From contig JBDOQK010000046.1 of NCBI GenBank assembly GCA_040437565.1, forward strand, positions 1 through 64,000: a stretch of DNA of 64,000 bases. The letters are read 5' to 3'. Both the position numbers and the translations under genes were made by a program. Each line of letters begins with the position of its first letter. Within the stretch, counting starts at the first letter, position 1. The notes beneath the pieces are model-generated. The model saw only the letters and a list, made by a program, of their open reading frames with translations, did not search any database and was not told the origin of the DNA. Origin of the DNA: Albugo candida. Lineage: Eukaryota; Oomycota; Peronosporomycetes; Albuginales. Shown here piece by piece: positions 46,791 to 57,698 of the stretch.

Positions 46791-46879
46791 ATGTACTGTT
46801 ATCAATCGGCAGTCATCATCTCAAGCATTCTGCTTCTTTATCCAGCACTTCATGGAGAAATTACAACGTACAGAACTAG
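46458..46879 (+). repeat. Unmerged contig ends around gap 46619-46718
   Basis: Bases 46458-46618 recur at 46719-46879. They contain the start codon and signal peptide of the small secreted protein, so this start is printed twice. Confidence 0.9.
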
Positions 46880-47483
46880 CGAACTCAACCCAAACTTTAT
46901 AGAATTCACCATCGATGCACTAAATGTGGAACCGTGTATAGAATTGCTTCAACTAAACTTCAACGGAATGACTTCATTCGACACAATTACCCCTCTTATC
47001 AATGAAAATACGATGCATACTTGCAGATTCTCAAGTCGTGCATACTCGATGCAAAATGCTAGCAAGACTGATTTCCTGCATACAGCGTACTTCAGTGATG
47101 ACACTACCTCAAAATGTGAACCTAAAAAAGTGAACTAGTGCTCAGCGTCAAAAGATTGTTGTTCTAAGGAGCAATGTCTTAATCCCATGAAATCACCAAA
47201 TACGATAGGGGAAAAAATTCCTCCGGGACAAGATAGCTTTGTTGGTCACTGCAGAGATACGAATAATGTGGTCTATGGGATGACATTCACATCAAAGGAC
47301 AAGCCCAACGGGATGAGCAAAGAAGATTGCGTGCAAAAGACGGACCACACATTTTACGCTTTTGATAATATCAAAAATGAATGCATTCACACCAATACCA
47401 TCTTGAGTGTGAAATTTGCTAAAGATAGTGAGATAGGAGTCTTGATTCATCGTTTTCCTAAAAGCTCTACTCCATTGTCGTAA
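46791..47483 (+). CDS. Small secreted cysteine-containing protein, unknown function
   Basis: ATG 46791 opens a clear signal peptide (YCYQSAVIISSILLLYPALHG, cleaved probably after HG). The mature part contains the CIELLQLNFNGMTSFDTI region, paired cysteines and many Asn/Thr/Lys. The open frame reaches a TAG at 47136-47138. The same frame continues open from there to 47483 with CSASKDCCSKEQC, a cysteine cluster, and GHCRDTNNVVYGMTF. Either the gene ends at 47138 with 115 residues and the rest is decayed, or the stop is an error, an allele or a read-through. Such small secreted proteins are common in biotrophic oomycetes and some act in the host (family knowledge), but no known motif (RXLR, CRN, CHXC) is present. 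The right arm of the inverted repeat begins just after it. Confidence 0.6.
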
Positions 47484-47498
47484 AGAAAACGTGAATAA

Positions 47499-48891
47499 AA
47501 ATGCATACTGTTGTCAATTCCCATTGTGCTACTATAACACATGTACACTTTCACCTCTCACCACACGCATGAATAAATAGATGCTGACTGAAATGCTAAC
47601 TGTACCGATGACTACCATACAAATTCACAAGCAATGACAATGGACGTCGCTCTATGATCCGTTTTCTTTCTCCTCTCCCGTGACCTAGTGTCCGCGAATT
47701 CGCATAAAGCATACATACACACCTACTCAGTCCCGAGTTATTCGCATAGATAGGAGCATTGTGGCAACACGTAATTGCACTATGAATAAAAAGCGCTCGA
47801 AACGGGACGAGCCGATTACGATGAAGATTCAATTTTGGGGCCACTATCCAGTGCATTCTTACTGCATATCACATCGTGTGAGCTGTGGAAGTCTCATGCT
47901 GCGACCAACCTTGAAAGATACCGGGCGCTGTGCGATACACGCTTTGAACGATACTCATGCCAGTGTCATACACCTCATCATCTCAAAGATTTGATTTGAT
48001 GCCATGTCCTTGCGCATTGGGTGGAAGCGCCGTCATAGAAACAAACGCGATCGCGAGCGTGGTTGGCCTTACTGTTACGCAGTGACGCTCACGTCCGCTT
48101 GTGCGAGTAGAAAATCCCTTCGGCCCACTCGGACGAGCACAACCTGCCGTTTTGTATAGTTTTTTATAGATACAACTCGTATCCCGATGCAGAAAATTCG
48201 TAATATAAGCTACTGCTTCAAAGCACGATGGTTTGACGAGATAGCACAGTACGCATATCGCTAAATTCCCTTCTTTCTAATGATTGTGTGGATATCTCAC
48301 GATAGACTGCATCGCCACTATANNNNNNNNNNNNNNNNNNNNNNNNNNNNNNNNNNNNNNNNNNNNNNNNNNNNNNNNNNNNNNNNNNNNNNNNNNNNNN
48401 NNNNNNNNNNNNNNNNNNNNNNACGAGCTCCTCGATACACTGTTTCGAGTATATCGATCATCTCTTGTTTGTTATTGAAAGCCCAATTGATTTTATTGTT
48501 ATTCCCAGTGCCCAAATCGATCATAATGTGTTTATTTCGGAAAAAGAACATCACTGTACAGGGGTCGTACAATTCATACATCGTATTGAAATCCGGTACT
48601 TCAGTGATATCAACGACATAAATCACAGCAAAGTTCTTAACATCTTCGGCAATACCGCTTAATACTTCGTCCATTTGCATACAAGTCGAATCGTGGTCAT
48701 GGCCGAATCGTATAACCACAACACGACCACTTTCACTCAAAATCGCCTGATCCACTGCCCACCCGCTCGATAAATGTGGCAACAAATAAGACATCGCAAC
48801 GCTATTGAATGCAATCAGTTGCCACTTTCGTGTTCTTCACACCAACTTCACGAGCGGGCTTGTTCATAGCATTTCGCTGTACTTATACTCG
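47499..48891 (-). repeat. Right arm of the long inverted repeat
   Basis: Reverse complement of 37602-39328 apart from the roughly 270-base segment it lacks and scattered differences outside DIM1. It begins 16 bases after the end of the secreted-protein frame and ends 160 bases before the SERCA gene. Gap 48323-48422 lies at the mirror-image place of gap 38068-38167, with the same bases on both sides. Confidence 0.85.
48423..48794 (-). CDS. DIM1: DIM1/TXNL4A-like U5 snRNP protein, copy B (3' end in gap)
   Basis: The visible 124 residues are identical to copy A. At the DNA level I see four differences within the first 120 bases (for example GAGCGGG for GAGTGGG, GCGATT for GCAATT, GGTCGTGTT for GGTCGCGTT, GGCCAT for GGTCAT), all silent. 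So it is a true second copy and not the same read placed twice. It also has His where other DIM1 proteins have Trp (GHDHDS). It breaks off at the same codon as copy A, on the gap. Confidence 0.9.
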
Positions 48892-49050
48892 GTTCAGCTA
48901 CCTTCGGAGCACATTAACAAAAGGAAACGGACGGATCAAGAAACTTCAACTTTATTGTTCTCGTAATTCAGACAAAAGTCCAGCATCGAGTGCAGCAAAA
49001 TTATAAATTCCGATAGTGTCGTGTATGGCACAATTGCCTGACGAAACCGT

Positions 49051-52000
49051 CTATGCCGATTTGTCCTTTCCAGCTCCATTTAAGCGCGCGCGAAACTCCC
49101 GGGCGTGAATGCGCTGGCCGATAAATTTGAGGACTTCATCGATCAGTATCACCGGAAATGAGAACGCCATGACGACCAGCCACTCATTCAAATCTAATGG
49201 CGTCACACTGAAAGTCTCCGCCAAAATATCGACATACAAAATGACAAAGTGCAACGCAAATGACACCAAAATTGCCACCAAGAGGTACGGGTTGCTCCAT
49301 GGAGGTAACGAAATCAAACTCCCGTCTTCGGATAAGGCGTTGAGGGCGTTCAGCATCTCTATGGCCACAAGAACCGACAATGATAATGTGGATGCCGAGC
49401 GTTTGCCAACGGTAAAGTAGCTGCACGGGTCTTTGGAGAAATCGAAGCCGTCGAAATTGTTCACGGTGAAATTATCCCACGTCGAGCATTTGTTCCAATT
49501 CACAAGTTGATCGAATGTGACAAGAGTGTGTCCGTCGCCGGATGCTTCATAAAACATGTACCAGTAGGCAAATGCACCCACACAAGCAAAACCAACGTAG
49601 ATACCGACCACCATATAGCGGAAAAAGACCCAGCCATTGATTAAGACGTCGTNNNNNNNNNNNNNNNNNNNNNNNNNNNNNNNNNNNNNNNNNNNNNNNN
49701 NNNNNNNNNNNNNNNNNNNNNNNNNNNNNNNNNNNNNNNNNNNNNNNNNNNNCGTCACACTGAAAGTCTCCGCCAAAATATCGACATACAAAATGACAAA
49801 GTGCAACGCAAATGACACCAAAATTGCCACCAAGAGGTACGGGTTGCTCCATGGAGGTAACGAAATCAAACTCCCGTCTTCGGATAAGGCGTTGAGGGCG
49901 TTCAGCATCTCTATGGCCACAAGAACCGACAATGATAATGTGGATGCCGAGCGTTTGCCAACGGTAAAGTAGCTGCACGGGTCTTTGGAGAAATCGAAGC
50001 CGTCGAAATTGTTCACGGTGAAATTATCCCACGTCGAGCATTTGTTCCAATTCACAAGTTGATCGAATGTGACAAGAGTGTGTCCGTCGCCGGATGCTTC
50101 ATAAAACATGTACCAGTAGGCAAATGCACCCACACAAGCAAAACCAACGTAGATACCGACCACCATATAGCGGAAAAAGACCCAGCCATTGATTAAGACG
50201 TCGTCCGTACGACGTGGAGGACGTCTCATAATGTCAGCATCCGGCGGGTTGAATCCAAGTGCTGTGGCTGGCGGACCATCGGTCACGAGGTTAACCCACA
50301 ACAACTGCACGGGAATAAGACCTTCAGGAAGTCCCAAAACTGCCGTGAAGAAAATGGCGGCTACTTCTCCAATGTTTGATGATATGAGGTACCGGATGAA
50401 CGCTTGCATGTTGCTGTAAATCGCACGACCCTCTTCAACTGCAGCCACAATAGTAGCAAAGTTATCATCCGCTAGTATCATGTCAGCCGCTTCCTTTGCC
50501 ACTTCAGTTCCTGTGATTCCCATCGCTATTCCAATGTCTGCTTGTTTTAACGCTGGAGCGTCATTGACACCATCTCCAGTCATCGCGGTAACTTCGCCTT
50601 GTTCTTTCAGCATTTTCACCAGTGTTTGCTTGTGTTTAGGTTCAGTGCGAGAAAACACTAATCCACCATTTCCTTGCATCAGATATTGCACCTGTTTTTC
50701 CAGCGACAAGGCAAAGAATTCACCACCAGTGAACGACTTTGTGGTTAAATCTTCTTCGTCGGTGAAAATTCCAATTTTGCGACAGATACTTTCGGCTGTG
50801 AGTTTATTGTCGCCAGTAATCACAATCACTCGAATTCCTGCCGTGTGACACACTTGGATCATCGGTCGAACTTCAGGTCGCGGTGGATCGAGCATGCTGG
50901 CCAATCCAACAAAAGTCAGCTCAGATTCGATCTCTGAGAAATTGTCAGTGCTCTCGAGTTGTTTGTGTGCTGGGTGATGTCTATCACCGTCAAATGAATC
51001 CAACGCCGAGCCCAAGTTCTCTTTTTTTGCAAGACCAATGCATCTCAACGATTTGCTTGCCAATGACGACACCTGTTGCAATATGCTTTCCCGGGCACTT
51101 AAAGTCAACGGTCTGACACTTCCATCACCCAGTTGGACATGCGTACAACGTTGGAGTATGCTTTCGGGCGCACCTTTTACAAATAACACATTCTTGTGCT
51201 TGCCTCCCGATAAAACTGACTCCGATGCTTTGTTCGCACACAAAACTGACATGGACTTTCGATCTCTTGAGAACTCCAATACTGCAAGTTTTGGGTATTG
51301 TTTTTGCCAAAATTCATTGCAGAACTGAACGGCTTCTTGGGGTGATGATTCACGCAAGGCGATAAATTCCTTTTGCTTGACCGAATTCTGGGGGAACCCA
51401 ATTTTCTCCACAAGCACTTTTAAGGCTGCTTCGGTCGGCTCCCCGACACGGGCATACTTGCCATCACGAAGTTCAATAGAAGATTCATTACATAGAGCAC
51501 AAATCGACGCAATCCAAGTCATGCTCGAGTACTTTTGCGGGTCTGCACCGGTCAATTTTCCAATTGGAGCGTACGTATGTCCTTCCACGTCGTATGTGAC
51601 TAGATCTGACTCATTGGTGCCAAAGTGAGAGACGGTAATACATGACATTTCGTTTGTTGTCAACGTTCCCGTTTTGTCGGAACAAATCACCGTAGTGCAC
51701 CCAAGAGTTTCAACTGACGGTAATTTGCGAACAATTGCGTTCCTTTTTGCCATTTTGCGTGTTCCCAGAGCAAGACAGGTGGTGATGACAGCCGGTAGCC
51801 CTTCTGGAATGGCTGCAACCGCTAATGCGACTGCAATTTTAAAGTAATAAATGCAGCCTTTCAATACAGTTCCATGAGCCGGATCAAAAAAGTTGCGGTA
51901 ATTTATCATCCAAACCACCAAACAGATCACACCAATGACTTTAGAAAGCAACTCTCCAAACGCATCCAGTTTTTTCTTTAGCGGAGTAGCTTCCTCTTCA

Positions 52001-52816
52001 CTCGCTGCTTCTTGCACAGACTGCTGTATTTTTCCAATTTCTGTGCTCATTCCAGTCGCAGTCACGACACCACGGCCGATTCCATTCACGACTGTTGTAG
52101 TAGCGTACAGCATATTCGTTTTAGCTTGGATCACATTCTCCGTGTTCTCAGGTAGCTGATCCATTACTTTATTCACAGATGTGCTCTCTCCGGTCATTTG
52201 AGCTTGTTCCACGCGTATTGCGGTCGTAGTCATTGATACCAATCGACAATCAGCGGGTACTTTGTCGCCCACACGAATTTCCACGATGTCGCCAGGGACC
52301 AGTTCTCGTGTTGGGATCGTTTGCATTCGGCCGTCTCGTAGAACACGTGCGTTTTCAGGCTGTAATTCTTTCAGTGCTTCCAAAGCTGCTTCTGCATTGG
52401 ACTCTTGCCAGACGCCAACAATGGCATTGAGAACTAGAATCGTCAGAATTACGATCGGCTCCACGTACGCAGAGACTCCTTCCGATGCAGCATCCGCGTC
52501 ACCAGAGTGATCAAAATAAGCCAATAAAAATGAGACAGCTGCAGCACCAAGGAGAATTTTGACCAATGCGTCGTCGAATTGCTCCAAGACCAATTTCCAA
52601 AGCGAAGTTTTTTCTTCTTTTGCCAATTCATTCCATCCAAATGTTCTCCGTTGTTCATTTACTTGGTCAGTGCTTAATCCATTGCTCTCCTTGACGTTGA
52701 AGTGAGTCAGGACGTCCGCAGTACGTGCCTAAAAGATACCACAATTCATTTAATTATGGCAAGTCTTGATGGGATAGATACGAAAGGAATGGCATAATTA
52801 CCACTTCATATCGCAT
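49051..52816 (-). CDS. SERCA-type P2A Ca2+-ATPase
   Basis: Calcium pump of the endoplasmic reticulum. A tiny first exon (52816-52802, MRYEV) is spliced by a 73-base intron to the main exon at 52728, giving [17 protein letters not shown], which lines up with the start of animal SERCA (MEDAHTKTVEEVLAYFNV). Family motifs: TGES in the actuator domain (QAQMTGEST), the transmembrane calcium site [20 protein letters not shown], the phosphorylation site [24 protein letters not shown] and [18 protein letters not shown]. The calcium-binding helices with NIGEVAAI and [20 protein letters not shown] follow. The C-terminal part is printed twice around gap 49653-49752. Removing one 452-base copy and the Ns gives 3141 coding bases, 1046 residues, in frame. 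Confidence 0.95.
49201..50204 (-). repeat. Unmerged contig ends inside the SERCA gene
   Basis: Bases 49201-49652 recur at 49753-50204. The last transmembrane helices of the pump are therefore printed twice. Confidence 0.9.
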
Positions 52817-53387
52817 AGTTGCTATCTAATTTGCGAAATGGACGGTCGAGTAGTAGTGCTAATGCGCTCGTTTGCGTGAAAAAAGGAGGGCGCTTTCGTG
52901 GCGGTGAAAAAAATTTGTGGCTTTGATACAAAGATTTTTATCAGCTTTGAATTGCCAAATGAATTGATCAGAGTTCAAAATGAATCGTTCGAACCTAACG
53001 TAGGTTGCGTACCTTTCGACAAGGTTTCATTGCATGCATTTGACTGCGTTAATAAGCGGTATCCAGCGGAGCTCCTTTAAAAAGGCTTGTAGGTAAAAAC
53101 TGATTTTTCAGTCTTTTCAGTTCGAAAAGCGACATTAACACGCACGTTCGAGACAAGATACACCATATTAGTACCTAATTTCCATAATTTGCACGTGGAG
53201 ACCGTAACCATCCGCTGAAGCGATGCACTTCTTCCAGGAATGTGAATCTCCTCTACCCCACTTGCATAAGTTTACTTGCAAGTGAGCACCGTATTATAAT
53301 TGCTCTTGAGACTGTATACAATTCTATATCCTTATAAACGCGAGATGGGACAAAAATAGGAGCTCAGACGTCAAATTTCCTCATAGA
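52817..53387. other. Intergenic, divergent promoter region
   Basis: Spacer between the start of the SERCA gene (minus) and the next plus-strand gene. No gene or clear regulatory motif seen. Confidence 0.5.
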
Positions 53388-53972
53388 ATGATATCCTTTG
53401 GCATCCGCAAAAGTTTCCAAGAAATCAAGCGTTTGGCAGGATTTTTTCGTTTTGGTTGCCCAAAGGAGGAAATATTGAAGGATGGAATTTGTCGAAAGAG
53501 AAGGAAACGAGGACGGATGTTGAAGTCTTTATGCTCCAAAATCAGAATTTGTGTATCGAAAATGAGGCACAGAAGAAATCATTCGACTAAACAATCCGGC
53601 TTTCATTGCTGCTGGGAACCTCTAGTGACATCGTATTCGCTTAGATTTAGAGACGTAGAGGGCTGTAGTAGTCCGGTCGTAGACTTGACAAGTAGCAGTA
53701 CACGTGATACGCAATGCACGCGGTCAGATAGTATTCATTTTGGAGATTCGCTTGTGGCGTCATTTCAATGTAACGAGCTTACCTCACGGGAGAATGGAAT
53801 TTGTCAGAACTGTCGAAGAACGTTTCGGCTTCGATGGAGCCGATTCCAGGATTTCTGTAATTTGGATTGTAAAACAGCATCTCGCCTTCGACATGATGCC
53901 AACTCACCCAGCACAAGCAGCTCAATGGATGTATCTCTTTCCTACTCATGTATCATCTCAAAGAGCATTTGA
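53388..53972 (+). CDS. Unknown basic protein with a C-terminal Cys motif
   Basis: 194 residues from ATG 53388, single exon. The first third is rich in Lys, Arg and Cys (RKRRKRGRMLKSLCSKIRIC), possibly a nuclear signal. The middle is Ser/Thr-rich. The clearest feature is NGICQNCRRTFRLRWSRF, then QDFCNLDC (about residues 136-162): two CxxC/CxxxC pairs that could hold a zinc ion. I do not recognise a named family. The gene ends 62 bases before the end of the convergent gene at 54035. Confidence 0.55.
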   Translation: MISFGIRKSFQEIKRLAGFFRFGCPKEEILKDGICRKRRKRGRMLKSLCSKIRICVSKMRHRRNHSTKQSGFHCCWEPLVTSYSLRFRDVEGCSSPVVDLTSSSTRDTQCTRSDSIHFGDSLVASFQCNELTSRENGICQNCRRTFRLRWSRFQDFCNLDCKTASRLRHDANSPSTSSSMDVSLSYSCIISKSI

Positions 53973-54034
53973 AGTCATCAAGAACGAACCATTTCGGCAC
54001 CAAGACTTAACGTACTCACTAAACGTGCTATCTA

Positions 54035-55194
54035 TCAAAGTCCCAAATTCGCAAAAGCTTTCATCTGTTCCGCGGACAACCGTGCAAGAGTTTCTTCAAA
54101 CATTGGTTCGTCGTGGTAATAAATCAAAGCAGCCTGGAATTCTTCAAGATCAACATTATTCGCCTCACATAAAGACGCAGTGATTTGGTTTGTTCGATGT
54201 AGATACGCCTTTGAGATTCTCTCCCAGCATTCCGGATTTCTCATATCAGAATCCATCTCATTGGACTGTTTTGACCAGAAATTCCATTTGGAAGTCGAAG
54301 ACGAAGATTTCTCTTTTTCTTCCGCAACGATTTCTTCCATCCCTTTGGTGATGGCAGGGATCAGTTTTTCGACCATTTCAAGTATCAAATCAAGCGGAAT
54401 CTCTGGCCTATCACCCTGTTCGACACTGAGTCAGAAACCAAGCTCTAAATTTCATCTCCTTTTACCTTTTTTGAAAACTGATGAGTGGGTCCCGGCTTTG
54501 GAAATAGTGATTCTCGTGAGCCTGTGCATCTCCACCGCATTCGACCAAGTCGTTGAATATAAGCATCAATTTCTCCGCTTTCCGTTGGTGAGATACCTCC
54601 ATTTGACCCTTTTCCTGGCAAATTTCCTTGAATCATACTTTCAATCGCTTCCTGAACCTGTTCTTTGGCATAGCCATACTCTTTGAAAACTTCATCCTGA
54701 ACCGCTTCTAACGCGCTTTCAAAAGCGAGTGACATATGAAGAGCTCGTTGTTCCGTCGTCGTTCGCGTGAACGATTCTTTTTTTCTCAAAGCTTCTTTTT
54801 CTCGATTTTTTTCTCGTTGTATTTTAGATTCCAATTGAGCGAGTAACAGCGCAGTGCGCTTTTCCATTTTCTTATCGATTTCAGCGTATATTTCAAGAAG
54901 AGCGCTAACATTCCGAATAGAGCGACCTTTTTCGTGCCCATCGTTTTTTTTCTCCAACATCGACGGCGATTGCATCGAGATGACCAGCCCCGCGACGAGT
55001 ACAACGATACTCGCGCTCATGTTGCCCGTAGTATCGATTTCAGGCAATAAAGAGGGCAGAAAAGAACGAGTTTGATAGACAGATGCATAGCTTCTTTGAA
55101 ATGTATTTTGTATTGCAGAAGCTGCACACCGCGTTGCGATTCTAGCTCGGATATTGCCGATTAAATGAGCGGATTTCCATCGTGGCATAATCAT
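54035..55194 (-). CDS. Unknown protein, possibly mitochondrial
   Basis: Two exons on the minus strand, 55194-54466 and 54415-54035, joined by a 50-base GT-AG intron (KK then GDRPEIPLDLI), 369 residues. The start is basic with few acidic residues (RWKSAHLIGNIRARIATRCA), like a mitochondrial targeting peptide. A hydrophobic stretch (ASIVVLVAGLVISM, about residues 61-74) could span a membrane. A charged coiled coil (about 100-150: LESKIQREKNREKEALRKKE) and a conserved-looking helical C-terminal region (EFQAALIYYHDEPMFEETLA) follow. I cannot name the family. It shares a 100-base spacer with the divergent eIF3f gene. Confidence 0.65.
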
Positions 55195-55294
55195 GATACG
55201 ATACCCTGCTATTGGCTGAAATACTAATTTACACGCTATGATTGGTTGAAAATCGTTATTGTCGCTCGCCTTTCAATTAGCGAGCAGCTTTTTG

Positions 55295-56224
55295 ATGATG
55301 ACATTGAGCAATCTGCTGCTGAATACAGAAGAGATTCTAGAGCTTAAAATTCATCCACTGGTAATCTTTCAAATCCTTGATCGGTATGTTCGTCGACCAG
55401 AAGAGCAAGATCGTGTTATAGGGACGCTCTTGGGCGTAATAGAGAATGGAATTGCTCAAGTGACAAATAGCATCGCGGTCCCTCATTTAGACAATGGCGA
55501 TGAAGTCGCAATTCGACACGATTTTCACGCTCAGATGGTTGAGCTGAATCAGCAAGTAAATGACCAAGAAGTCATCGTGGGCTGGTACGCAACAAACGAC
55601 AGCGGGAAGGCATTGTTGGACGATTTTACTGGATCGATCCATGACTTTTACAGTACCACTTGTGAACTCCCCGTGCATTTGCTTGTTGATACTAGTCTAC
55701 GGAATGATGATTTATCAATCCATGCATTCATCAGCTCGCCTTTGGACGTTTTAGAGCCAACATCTGTGTTACAATTCAAGCAGATTCAAGTTTCCAACAT
55801 CCTCCCAGAATCACAAATAATTGCATGTAAGAATTTCTCGATACTCAATTCTGTAAAATGTGCGTCAATGTGATGTGTAGTGAGCTCCATGGCCAAGCCA
55901 GTGGTAAAGGAAGACGAACAAGTTGCAAAAGTTAGTGGCATTCCCAATGGACTAGAGGCTTTGGAAGCAGCAATGGAGCAGCTTTACGTGTACATTGAGG
56001 AAGCGTTATCCTACGTCGATGACGTCGTGGATGGGAAGATCTCACAGCCAGATCTTAAAATGGGTCGCGAAATGGCGGATGCACTCGCATCCATTCCATT
56101 AATATCAAAAGATCAAATGGATCAGATTGTCAACAGCGGTGTGCAAGATCTTTTGATGACATCGTATCTAGCCGGTCTTACAAAAGCACAACTGTGTATT
56201 ACGGAAAAGCTCATTAATTCTTGA
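55295..56224 (+). CDS. eIF3 subunit f (MPN domain)
   Basis: Translation initiation factor 3 subunit in the cytoplasm. Exons 55295-55826 and 55881-56224, with a 54-base GT-AG intron, give 291 residues. The MPN domain starts at IHPLVIFQILDRYVRRPEEQ and continues with RVIGTLLGVIENG, NSIAVPH, and EVIVGWYATNDSGKALLDDF. The metal-binding JAMM histidines are absent, as is usual in eIF3f (family knowledge). The second exon has the helical part GLEALEAAMEQLYVYIEEAL and YLAGLTKAQLCITEKL. The ATG at 55295 is the first in frame; a second Met follows directly. Confidence 0.9.
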
Positions 56225-56388
56225 TCAATTTGATTCGTCTGTTACGTTGTCTCCTTCTCAAAATCTCCAGACTATTTGACTGCTCAAAAGCAGCTTTCCT
56301 CTGATACTTACGGTCAGCATTTTGGATGCTTCACAGAACATCCGATGCAATGAAAGCCGTTATAAATAAATTCTAAGCTCGAGTCCGT

Positions 56389-57114
56389 CTAATTGATCAC
56401 TACAAAAGATGAGTCGATAGTGGTCTCCTTCAATTCCTCATGCTCAAAAGCCCGCGAAGATTGCATTCCCCTCGACTGAAGTCGCATAGATGCACTCATT
56501 TCTTCTGCTTGAAGATGCCATGACGAAGATAAAAAGAACCTTGATCCGGATGCTTCAATCGTCCTTCCAGCTTGCTGCGACGCGTCCAAACTAAGCGGTG
56601 CGACATAATCATTATCCAAGGATTCGAAAGTTTGGTCGTTCGAGTTCACGTCAGAAAATGTCGATTGGTCGATTACTGTTTTGTTCAATGATTTTGTCTC
56701 ATTTGAGAATTGATTCGAGTCTGCCGACACAAAATTGGGAGAAAAATTTGGATCGTCTTCCAATTGCACACAGATTGGCTCCTTTCCATCCCATTCTTCC
56801 AAATCGACTATATGTACGATAAGTGAGGTATTTTGAGCATCAAAAGTTTTCTGCAAAGCTTTTCGTAGGCATTGATCCGAACCACATGTGATGTATCGTG
56901 TCGCATTATCTGCGTCTTCTGAAAGAAAACGCAGGAGAATTGAAGCATTGCTGTGACTTTTCAGACATTCCCTTGTGATTTTGTGGATGTACTGCTGACC
57001 CGCAGCGAATAAGTACCATCCATCGAGTGGAATCGGGTCAAGATGTGTGTCTTTTGGGAACGTAAGGATGCAACACGCACGTACAATATCTGTATTGTAA
57101 GGACCACCACCCAT
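56389..57114 (-). CDS. Unknown protein with a C-terminal LIR-like motif
   Basis: Single exon, 241 residues from ATG 57114. The first 125 residues look folded (GGGPYNTDIVRACCILTFPK, LDGWYLFAAGQQYIHKI). The rest is acidic, Ser/Asn-rich and probably disordered. The last residues are TIDSSFVVIN, where FVVI preceded by Asp-Ser-Ser fits the general pattern of an ATG8-interacting motif. No known domain is recognised. Its end lies 164 bases from the convergent eIF3f gene. Confidence 0.55.
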   Translation of the reverse strand: MGGGPYNTDIVRACCILTFPKDTHLDPIPLDGWYLFAAGQQYIHKITRECLKSHSNASILLRFLSEDADNATRYITCGSDQCLRKALQKTFDAQNTSLIVHIVDLEEWDGKEPICVQLEDDPNFSPNFVSADSNQFSNETKSLNKTVIDQSTFSDVNSNDQTFESLDNDYVAPLSLDASQQAGRTIEASGSRFFLSSSWHLQAEEMSASMRLQSRGMQSSRAFEHEELKETTIDSSFVVIN

Positions 57115-57698
57115 GGATCAGCAGTTACTCTATTAGTATCGCTCTCTGTAATGCTATAAGAACAGATATATGTCCGAGTACAAGGTTTTCAAAGCCAGCT
57201 ATTCTCGACCGTTTTATGTTCTCGCGTCCGCTTGCTTCTGCCACGTGACATAGGTGTGGTAACTGATATCGAGCAGCGTTATGTTTGAAAACGCAGGTAT
57301 TGTTCAATCAGTATAAATATCGTAATGTTGCTATAAATGGCTAAACTTGCACGATAACTGTCAAGCGCTAATGTTCAAATGGCCAGATGCAACCGCTTCG
57401 CCACATTTTCTCCTTCTTGTACTATTGAAGAAGCAATAAGCACAGAGAATTCGCAACGTAAAGGCACAGCGACGAAAGGCAGAAGGTCTGACAAAATTCT
57501 ACTCGGCAGTTCTTCGAACACAAGCCCTTTCTCTTCAAGTGCTTCGACTTGCTACTTTTCACTCATAACGATCTTGACGTCCATGATCATAACATGATAT
57601 CAATTTCTAACGCGAAGATATATTTGATATCAGATAATAGCTATATCCATTGTTGGCTCAATTGAAAGTTAGTTGCATTCTTTACCAGAGCCCCCTCG
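57115..57698. other. Intergenic
   Basis: Spacer between two divergent genes. A 72-residue plus frame (57379-57597) is Ser/Thr-rich with a hydrophobic end and is not supported by any motif. Confidence 0.4.

Noticed and set aside
53704-54183. 159-residue plus frame overlapping two genes
   Set aside because: It overlaps the Cys-motif gene in another frame and the 3' exon of the minus-strand gene at 54035, and has no motif of its own.
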